DNA from: Deroplatys truncata
Taxonomy: Eukaryota; Arthropoda; Insecta; Mantodea; Mantidae
NCBI GenBank assembly: GCA_030765065.1
Contig: CM060990.1
Span: 670,374,118 to 670,438,117 of the forward strand
Direction of reading: 5' to 3'
Length of the DNA: 64,000 bases
The notes below the pieces were generated by a model. That model saw nothing but the letters and a program-made list of their open reading frames with translations, ran no database searches and was not told where the DNA came from. The position numbers and the translations under genes were made by a program. Positions 54,972 through 64,000 of this stretch are shown in pieces. Each line of letters opens with the position of its first letter. The stretch's first letter is position 1.

Positions 54972-55910
54972 TGTGAAGTAGTTTGTTGGTTCACGTATGG
55001 AAAGCCAATTTGAAGATTATTATATTTCAACTGTTGGGGAGCCGATCTTGAAATAGTTGCAACCGCACGTATGGTACACGGTAGCCTTCGTCCCAAATTT
55101 AAAAATATTAAATTTTGTAATTTGACTGTTTCTTTAAATAGTATATATTTATGTTTGCCTCGGCTACATCAGTATTTATTTTTAGAGACATGAATGTCTT
55201 AGCAGGGGATGGTGCGACTGAAGAATGTAGGCTTACACAGATTATAATTTTTAATTCACTCCTTTTTGTTAATTCTTGACACAATTTAAATAACACTACA
55301 TTGATATAGAGGGCTGTGAGATTCTTTTATTAATTAATTACTTGCAGTTTTTAACACATAAAACTATTTTCGTCTCACACAAATACGTATTAAATTTCTC
55401 GAGGACACATCTCGCGTCCGGTTAGAAACACTGTCTACAACCAACGCGTCCAGTTATGAGCACTGTCTACAAGAAAATGACTTGATTTCTAGCGCCTGAA
55501 TCTGTAAATTTCTGTATTTCAAGGCTCTGATTGGCTATTCTTAATCCAATAGAATACTTTTATTTAACTAATGCTTTTTCTGGTTGTTGATTGGCTATTT
55601 TATAAACTGTCATAAAAATTACATTATTGCTTCCAAGAATTACAAGTAGTATTGTTAAACTTTCAAATTCATTATTGCCTCAAGGTTACCTCATTGTTAG
55701 CAACTTTTAACCTATTATTCGCACAGCTCCTACATTATTAAATTACGTAATACATTCAGATAACATGTATATAATAATATAAACATTTACAATGACTGTA
55801 ATATACACTTTTTATATATTTTTACATACACATATTGCTTTAATGCGCGGGCTGTTATTGAATATAATATAATTAGGCTGAAATCATTTAAGTGTTAAAA
55901 TACTGCCTCA
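54972..55910 (-). repeat. Family A repeat, copy 7
   Basis: Short array (GTGAAGTAGTTTGTTGG, AAGCCAATTTGAAGATT, AGCCGATCTTGAAATAG), then CCGCACGTATGGTA and the standard body. It ends AATACTGCCTCA at 55910. One of the two TAGCCTTCGCCC-type motifs is missing. Confidence 0.78.
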
Positions 55911-55912
55911 AA

Positions 55913-55985
55913 TGTCGCACCCGGGATTTGAACCACGGATCTTCCGGTTACCGCACCACTGCTGTAACCAACTGATCTGCATGGC
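55913..55985 (-). other. tRNA-like segment abutting family A
   Basis: On the minus strand: GATCAGTTGGTTACAGCAG as A box, then a GTGGTGCGGTAACC block, then ATCCGTGGTTCAAATCCCGG (B box). It starts two bases after the A7 terminus. Pairing of acceptor arms (CGCCATG with GGGTGCG) is partial. SINE head or tRNA relic. Confidence 0.4.
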
Positions 55986-55989
55986 GAAA

Positions 55990-56690
55990 TGCCAGTATGA
56001 CAGTAAATTACCCAACTGACTAGCATTTTTTCCGGTAAATCAAGGATGTTCTCAAATTTATTTTCAGAGAACGTACCCCAATGACGATTTCCATTCTCAT
56101 AAGTACTTTTAAGTCCCGGACATAATCAAACACTATTAAGTCAATAAATTATCATCTATAAAAATGTTGAAGTAAAGTTTCTCTTTTCTAATATAATTTT
56201 TTCTCACTAATTATCTGGGGCTACCACCAATATCGTATGTAGGCCATGGGATACTTTTTTGGTCTAGTTAAGCTTACAAGTATTAAGGAATGGGATATTT
56301 ATCAGTCTTTTATGGATGTTTTACTATAATACCTAGTCTGAAAGCTTCACATGCTTGCTCAGGTATCTTTATTTAACAGTTACGTTTGGCTTAAGATAGC
56401 AGTCAAAGTTATTTCTGAAAAAGCTTGTAGTGAACAGCACGCAGTGCGTAAAAAGTATTTTCTACATTGAAAATAAGGATTTTAAATGCTCTGTTACAAA
56501 TGAAATTTCGCTTAAAAATGAGAAATTCCATTATTTCTCAGTTTTGTTCTAATTTTCCAATCACTTAACCTACGCACACGTATAATGATGGTTAGAAATC
56601 TGAAAAAATGTTTATTATTTAACACAAATATATGTCAGAAATGGTTTCAGTGTTTCAACAGACCCCAAAGAGTCAGCTACTATATATAGG
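55990..56690. other. Unannotated AT-rich stretch
   Basis: Nothing recognised. Confidence 0.4.
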
Positions 56691-56695
56691 TTGTT

Positions 56696-56697
<2 letters not shown>

Positions 56698-56745
<48 letters not shown>
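56698..56745. repeat. (ATT)n microsatellite
   Basis: About 15 ATT units. The poly-Leu frame across it is an artefact. Confidence 0.95.
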
Positions 56746-56746
<1 letters not shown>

Positions 56747-56938
56747 ATTCCTTTTGTATACTTTCCAATGTATTCTAGCTCCCTTAGCCTTATTTAAAAA
56801 TATAATAGCCGATATTATCCCAGTCTACATACTTACAGACAACCTATTGTTTTTCACAGAAGTTGGAGAATAAATTTCAGGAGTTTCTATACTTTCTTTA
56901 CTATAATTCTGTGGAAACAAAAGAAAAATTAAATTGAG

Positions 56939-57168
56939 ATTTATTTATGTACGCATGTTAAATATTATGGTCCCTAGCGCCCCATTCTATATTAGGCGTG
57001 AAAGTCTGGAAATTTTGCTCTCAGAGGCATATTTATCAGACTTGATGTTCTTTTACGTGCCGTAAATCTACGACACGGGACCACCGGCTTTACTTCCCTT
57101 CCGAAGAAAGCCTTACTAAGCCTCGGGAATCAGAGGCTAGCATTGTACCACTAGACCACGGAGGACGG
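56939..57168 (-). mobile_element. SINE D, copy 7, internally deleted
   Basis: It follows the standard order up to CTTCCCTTCCGAAGAAAGCC. It then jumps from TTACTAAG to CCTCGGGAATCAGAGGCTAG, losing the segment with the B box. The A-box end (CCACTAGACCACGGAGG) remains. Confidence 0.85.
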
Positions 57169-58414
57169 CTGCGGAAACGTCTTCATATAGCTGCTTTGAT
57201 AACATTTGTGAAATTCAAAGTGTCACGTAACAATTTTAGAGACCCTTACCATGAATAAGCATTATGCCTTCCAAATTTAAACTGAGTTTTCTCCGTTTTA
57301 GGTTTTTAGACATCCACCAAACCTAAAATGCTCGTTACTATTACGAGTAATTTTCATGTTATCACCCTAATTATTATCTACCATCTGAAACCGGGTTCTT
57401 TGTGTTTACTAAGATGCATGTTATTCTTTCCTGAGTCTGGAAGTTCATACATGTGCCTACGATTTTAAAAAAGGATTAAAAATGTAGGAAAAGAAAGTAA
57501 AATTTAAAATATGCTGCCCGTGTGGTATTTATTTAAAGTACATTTCTTTAGCCATGTAATCATTGCAGAAAATACTTCATGTTAGAAATGAAAATAGCAT
57601 TGTAACGAGCATTTTTGGAAAAGTCCTGTAAATTTCTTTAAAACACCACAATTTGGAAATCCTTTACTTACTAACAATAAATTCCGTATGAATAATTAGC
57701 TCTCAAACTCTTAAATCAGTATGTTGTAAACTGTATTTGTTTTAGCTTATTCGTTATTTATTTAAGTTATAAAATGAATGAGATACTAGACATACTAAGT
57801 TGTTCCCTGATGACGTTCATATTTATTTAATGTTATTCAGTTAAGTTATTATATTACATAACCAACATAATCATTTATTTAGTGTTAACGTAGAAGAATT
57901 TCTTTTACGTTACAGTTCTGTTAACAAGTATACGATTTAGTAATTATAAAGTTGTTTCTTTTACACGTAACACATTTATATAAATACATTATTATGCATA
58001 AACAGCACTCTAGCATAAACAGCATAAACAGCTAGCTTCCTTCTCACTAGTAAGTACAATATACACAGCTTGCTTGGAAATAAACCGTTGGTGTTTCACG
58101 AAACCGGTAAAGTAGCTAAGTTGTTACGTTGGTATTGTAACGCAATATAAGGTGAAAATTCCTTCCACGTACAGTTCAGAAATTCTATAACTTTCACTAC
58201 TCACTCTCCTCTGAATTATTCTTACATATATTCTTTTTCTATCTCTTGTTAACCAGATAAGCTTTCAGTACGCAATTCGTTGAAGGTGTAAGAATCATAC
58301 AGTAGGATAAAGCAATAGCCATATTTCTAAAACGCAGCTCGCTATGTGATGGCTTTGCATGATCTCGAGAAAAAACTAGTAGCGACTTACCACTTGAAAA
58401 TATGTGTAGATATT
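57169..58414. other. Unannotated AT-rich stretch
   Basis: No gene recognised. AGCATAAACAGC repeats tandemly at about 58011-58030. Confidence 0.4.
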
Positions 58415-59190
58415 TAAAAATACATAACAATAATAAACAATATCTCGGAAGGTTAAGGTTTTATTTGACACAAATTGTGGATTAAACGATATCTACATAT
58501 TTTTCCTAGTAGTATTTTTACGCGCCTCTCCGTATCGTCCTCTAGTTCCCGAGGTCGCGGGTTCAAACCCTGCGGAGGGGATGGATTTTTTTGGGCGTAA
58601 AAATCCTTAGCATGGGTTTCTTCGGAAGGGTAAATTTACGGCAGGGAAAAGAACCTCAAGCCTGATAAAGAGGCCTCCTAGCAAAATTTCCGGTCTTTCA
58701 CACTCAATATAGAATGGCACGATAACAACCATAGCATTTAAAGAGGCTTTAAATAAAACTCTAATTTAATTTAATTTAATTTAGTAAGATTTTGTCTACC
58801 TCTTGACGTTTACTAATTTGCAAAGGTCATTGAATAATGAAAAGAACTTCAAGCTATTTCAAGAAAATTCAAGATGTATATTTAATTTCTCATACAAATA
58901 TATTAAATATATTGGGTTATAATCAAAATCGTTAGAGAAATTTTTGAGGAAATAAAAGAAATGTTTAGGCATAGAGGCTAACTTGGTGTGTGAGGATTTT
59001 CTTAAAGGTCCTCTTGTCTCATGCGTGCAAGACGATTTTAAAATACCAGGTTTGGTATGTAACTGACTTTCTTTTTTAGTTATGTTGTTGAGTTTCATTA
59101 GGTTCAGAAGGCCTCAAAATATATATTTCCAGGTAAATATTGACATGTAATTTTTACTGGAGTACACAACTTCCTGTATTTATTGTAATT
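58415..59190 (+). repeat. Family F repeat, copy split by SINE D
   Basis: F blocks before the SINE (CAATATCTCGGAAGG, CACAAATTGTGGATTAAACG) continue after it. They are GTAAGATTTTGTCTACCTC, TTTGCAAAGGTCATTG, AAGAAAATTCAAGATGTATA, TTAGTTATGTTGTTGAG and ATATTTCCAGGTAAATATTG. The right end with the 12-bp repeat is lost. Confidence 0.55.
58521..58782 (+). mobile_element. SINE D, copy 8, plus orientation, inserted in family F
   Basis: The only plus-strand copy: TAGTTCCCGAGGTCGCGGG, TTCAAACCCTGCGG, GGGCGTAAAAATCCTTAGCA and so on. The tail reads CTTTAAATAAAACTCTAATT followed by three AATTT-type repeats. The A-box half of the head is lost. TAGTA lies on both sides as part of a likely target duplication. 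Confidence 0.82.
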
Positions 59191-62100
59191 ATTGAATATT
59201 TACGGAATGGAAAACCCTTCTTTCGAAAAGACTTAATTTTCTCATGGGTTGAGTAATTGCAGTATGATAAATTTCTAAAACGAAAGAAGTAAACATTTCA
59301 CTGCTATGTTCGTTATTAGACACGAAACACCAGATGTAGGCTGTCTCTCATATTGCACCACTCTAACAGCAATTGAAATTCACGGCTACCAAAAGCCAGA
59401 GATGGGCGTAAAGCAACTAAACGGATCATATTAATCACAGTCCCTCATTACGGTAACGCACATAAAGGTAAATTTATAACAAACATTCTCTATATATTAA
59501 CTAGTATAGGCGCATCTACAATTTCGCTACAGCAATGCGAGACTACACAAAACGCTGCCTTTCATTCGAGGCAAACGATAAGCTATATACATCAAACAAT
59601 TGCATACATCGACAGATTATAAAACATGCCCTTACCAGCGGGAAGTGAATCACTTAAACTATTTTTTTCATATACTCCTTACAAATAAGCTAAGAAATAT
59701 AAATATAAATACATATTTTGAAGGTGAATATTATATTCTGGATATATTTTATTACCTTCATTTTAGAAATAAAGCTCGTCTGCTTAAGAAAAAAAATATA
59801 CACGCTATTTTAAATTTCAATTATAACGATATATAGACACAGATTGCTATTATTCATGTGATAATAGACAAAAATAGTAAATTTATCACTTCTTAATATT
59901 AACAGGTCTATGTGTATTTTTGCCTTAAGGACAAATAAGGATAGATCATTTACAGCACCCACTTTTCAAAAGTAGTTTTTTTCACTCTTATTAAGCTATT
60001 TTTGTTTAACAACACTCCGTATTGAACTTAGTCCAAATTTGTAGAAAATATCAATTTAGCTAATTTTATTCAATACAATTTGAACAGAGAACTAAGTTTG
60101 TGGTCCTACGTACCTAACTAATTTTCACAAAATTAAAATGGAGTCTTGGGTGAACTATTAAACGTTTAAATTTCCCACAGTATTTCTCAAATAAGTTATA
60201 TACAACTAAAGTAACCTTTTTGTAACATTGAAACTTTTACAAAAAAATAATAAAGTATAGAAGACCTTCAATTTCATAAAAACTAACGTGTATTAAGATC
60301 CCAAATCCAAAACTATACTCGGTATAAGGAAAATGAGCTTTAGGCCTCTTCATCCACTTCAAAGAGAAAATAAAGTTTTAAAATTTCATTCACTATTTGC
60401 ACACACTTGCACACGTCTATTTACACATCACATTAAAGAGCAAAAATGTAATAGAATCCTGACATTACATAATTAGAGGATTTTTCTATGAAAATGTATA
60501 AACAAAAAATAGTGGTTAGTTTAAAAAATGAAGTATTGAGTGGCCCTAAGAGAAAATTTGTATCTGTAATTAGAATTCATTGCAGAAAATTAAAGAGTAG
60601 AAAGACAGAACCAGACTAAGCATTTTGAGGTTAGGTTGTAGATGCAGTATAACAGCAGGAGCGTTACATGAACCTAATTGAAATCTGACTAAATAAAACA
60701 TGCGCATACTGTACTGAATAAGACGAGCGTTCGGTATTACCGTACTGTCCAATAGTCTTCACAACACAAACGCGGAATTAAACCTAGTGGCACTGACTAA
60801 TACTGTACAAGAGTGTTTTGTTTACATCTGATTCGCCACGTTTCACAATCGGGGACACTAACACAATGGATTTAATGTTGATGCACGTGGCGCAGTAAAA
60901 GCTTCTGCGATCTCTTGTTCCTACCCTCTATATGCTTATTTGGTAGACTTTCTACTCTACAACATTCTGCATCCAGTATATAGAAATTTATAACAGAAAT
61001 AAATTTTCATTAATCCACTGAAGCAATGTATCTGACTAAAGTGTGAATAGTGCTTATTCATATTTAATAGAAAAGAAGCAAGAGATGGAAGCATTTAAGT
61101 AGATAGCAAAATCGCATACTTATTTTTATTATGGGCCAACTGTAAGTAACACAAGTAAAATAAATATTTTATAAGTGGAAGTAAATTATTGCTGCATTTG
61201 AAGTAGTTTTCTGTTACATTATAAATACTCGCGTGTGTTAATCAACGTGTTACCTAATACCTATACAAAACGAATATCACGAAATTGCATTCTCTCCATA
61301 GGCTTGCCATTTATCGTACCGCATGGTAGAAAAAGGCCATAAGTCGCTAGAGAATACCTTTTGTGCACGCTCACAGGATATTCTGTAGTAGTTACCTCTA
61401 CATAGCTATTTCCTACGGGAGAAGCTATTAATATAAAGGTTATTTCACCACCCACTTTGGGTTAAATCACGATCCAGTTTTCCTTAGAGGTCATTTAAAA
61501 GTATGAAACATCAGCTTGGTGACATGAAGATTTTAAGTATTTCAGTGTAGGACAGCTTCAAATATAATGCAATGAATATTTTCAAAGCGGTTAATGCTGC
61601 TAGAAAACTTAGCTAATGCAAATTGAATTCTACATTGTATTTGTCTATCTTTTAGGTTATTAAACTTTACAGGCTACTCATTGGAAATATATATTTAATT
61701 CGTGATAAAATTTGTAGAAAATTAACCACAGTCGTTACAGTTCAAGTTTGTTCTTACATATCCATAGATTTAGGTGCTATTTAATCATTTAAACTAAATA
61801 GCAATACAAATCGTTATGCTTAAAAGTTATTGTTTCAAGCAAATTTCCCAAACTGAGCAAGATTCTTTAGGAGAATGAGCGTTTCCAGTTTTTATAGAAT
61901 ATGTATAGATTTCTCTTACATTAACGAGTATTATGTTACATATAATTTACAATAATAGTACTTCTGGTGTAAAAATTAATAGCGCTCCTAATATTATTTG
62001 TATGGAATCTATGTAATGTTCTCGAATTTCCACTTTCCTACAGACTTATAGAATATTACAATGTACGAGGCATGTGTTACAAACAGACCACTTCTTGTGA

Positions 62101-64000
62101 TTCTTTACTTCCTTTAACATTTGTTGCAGCCAATCCGAAAGATGCATCATTCCTGTGTTGACTTCTGCCATATTTATAATTCGAATTGTAAATCATATCA
62201 AGTGTCGTTGGTCAGTATTTACTTTAAAGATGATTGTAACATAATTGGCACGTTCCAGTTCTCTTCGGCGCATATTCGCCACCACATATATTTGCTTATG
62301 CTGTAGCTGTGTTATTTCTCAAAATAATGCTTAAAATAATCACTGCAATATATGAATACTTTCCTTAATATGATAGTTGCATTTGACAGGAATTTGCCAC
62401 ATTATTAAATTCATTTAAACAATTGGATAGGTGAGCCATTCATTTTTTAATTTCCTGAAAAATTAAATGCAGAACTTCAATGTCTCTGGAAACAGTTGTT
62501 TGGTGTACGAGAATTCTACAAGCTCCTGGGCTGTGACAGTCTTATATCAGTAGATTCAAAGCCATGTAAAACGTAACGATAGTTACTGATGCGTCAAAAC
62601 CGTCACTATGATTGTTACTATTACTTGATTAAATTCATTTTTCGAGGGTTCTGCTACAAGCAGTCTTAGTAGCTTGGAGTGAGGATTGCCCCCTGCGGTC
62701 ACTCTTGAGGCTTCTAGTGACCTTAGCGTCGCTGGTAAAATAGCTCGGATTTCAAACCTTGTGCGTCATGGATCATTTCAACTAATTTTAAATATTCCCC
62801 ATAATATAAAAGATATATTGTAAGAAAATCTTAAGTTTCTGAAAATTGTCGAAAGCATTTCGCTTGTCCAATGTGTCTTATATATGGTGTCTTAACTATG
62901 ATGATATCCGAAACGAATTACCAAGTACTACTGTTTCAAATATTTTGCAAGTAATTCCTCAGAGTTTAAACACTGTAGTTTTATACTTGGAACAACAGGA
63001 AACATTTATATTTTTGTCATTAGTAAATACGTTGAAAAGAGTCTTTTAAATCTTTCAAATGATCCGCAGTGCATAAATATGTTTCCTTTTCTTTCTTTTT
63101 TCATTAGTTAGCGCTCGTTGAATGACCTTTCCAGAAAAGTTGAAGGTTAACAGATATGTCTTAAGACATTTTCTTTGTTAAAGGCATAAAGTTGAAGTAC
63201 GGGAAGAACAAGAACATAAGGATCTTCTCTTATCACCTCGACAAACATCAATACCATCATAATTGCCACGGCTAACCACATCACTGTTGCAATTCATCTT
63301 CTGTAGAAACCGAATGGCTCCGGATTACGAATTTTTGCAATAAGCTCTTGAAAACTAATGACATCCAGAAATAAATAATACCGGCTCAGGATGTTCTTCA
63401 CCTGATCCACGTTCATTAACTTCGAACAAAACAGGTACACCAGATAAAATGTGGCAAACCTTAGTGGCATCCTATTTCCCTACATCAATATATATTTTAG
63501 GATAATATGCGTTGTTTAACCCTAGAACGGGAAGTATTACTAAATTTGTTAAGTTTCTAACAATGTACCATTATACAAAAGTTAATAAAACAAAATTTCA
63601 GTCTGTGCATTTATGAAAAATTCCTAAGTATGCATTATAGTCATAGTTACCAGTAAAAAAACCTCCAAGGTGGTGATGGTCAGCTTAACTGTTTGGTGAT
63701 CAGAAATTATGAACTGGCGTTTCACCTCACATGAGATACTGTATAATTCATATTCAAGAAGATACTGTAGTGCTATAAAAGCAGAATTCAGTTCTATTAA
63801 AAGTGTAATATTATAAATAAATCCTTATATTTATGAATGTTTATCATTTTAGTTTTATATGAAATGCATTTCGCGGAGTTTCATCCTAAGAACACTTGAG
63901 GGTACCTGTGCCTTAAAATTAAAGTCTAGAAATGTAAAACTCCTTTGTAATAGCGGAGTACAATGCTGGAGTGCCCCGCCCCCTTTGTCCAGCATTTTCA
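59191..64000. other. Long unannotated AT-rich stretch
   Basis: No gene, RNA or window-repeated element was recognised over 4.8 kb. A minus-strand 64-codon frame at 61261-61455 (MGGEITFILIASPVG...) is open but unmatched. At the very end a perfect 9-bp inverted pair, AATGCTGGA (63962-63970) and TCCAGCATT (63988-63996), encloses a C-rich loop. Confidence 0.4.

Noticed and set aside
56691-56873. Poly-Leu frame resembling a signal peptide
   Set aside because: The Leu run is a translated (ATT)n microsatellite read as TTA; no conserved downstream domain.
61261-61455. Minus-strand 64-codon frame (MGGEITFILIASPVG...) as a host exon
   Set aside because: Open and not obviously repetitive, but I see no splice borders, family motif or compositional contrast strong enough to support it.

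Overview
This window reads as a stretch of AT-rich insect (or other arthropod) nuclear DNA made almost entirely of transposable elements and their relics. The evidence is several mariner lineages, tRNA-derived SINEs with target-site duplications, LINE relics (reverse transcriptase and RNase H), a piggyBac-like element at TTAA, foldback elements, and AT-rich filler with ATT microsatellites. There are no operons and no intact protein-coding genes. No CRISPR array, rRNA gene or convincing functional tRNA was seen. The species cannot be named from the sequence.

Eight recurring families were found by reading the window against itself. Family A (about 1 kb, seven copies) ends in TGAGGCAGT at one end and in a variable array of GAAGTAG-containing units at the other. 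Family F (about 0.95 kb, seven copies or fragments) has a 12-bp inverted repeat near its ends. SINE D (eight copies) has a tRNA-like head and a tail of AATTT-type repeats. Family B has three copies, and family G has one large and one short copy. Singletons include two SINEs with perfect target duplications (1430-1925 and 8756-9103), a foldback element (20412-20892) and a long-armed inverted repeat (33715-35376).

Layout. 0-9 kb: B, a SINE, an LTR-like patch, A1, F1, B2, A2, a SINE. 10-24 kb: four mariner-like elements flanked by TA (10761, 16860, 18626 and 22214), SINE D, a poly-A retroposon, A3 and the foldback element. 24-35 kb: a LINE reverse-transcriptase relic, F2, a relic of an unclassified multicopy gene, F3 split by a SINE, a LINE RNase H relic split by two insertions, and A4 sitting inside an inverted-repeat element. 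35-43 kb: family G holding a mariner and a retroposon, F, SINE D split by a piggyBac-like element, and A5. 43-64 kb: sparse DNA with A6, B3, A7, one more mariner deletion derivative, further SINE D and F copies, microsatellites, and one candidate host exon (51295-51439).

Most transposase or LINE reading frames are broken by stops, frameshifts or deletions. The nested insertions give a relative order of events: LINE before SINE D, F before SINE D, SINE D before piggyBac, H before A, and G before both its mariner and its retroposon. If any host gene crosses the window, it most likely does so as introns around the 51.3 kb exon candidate.
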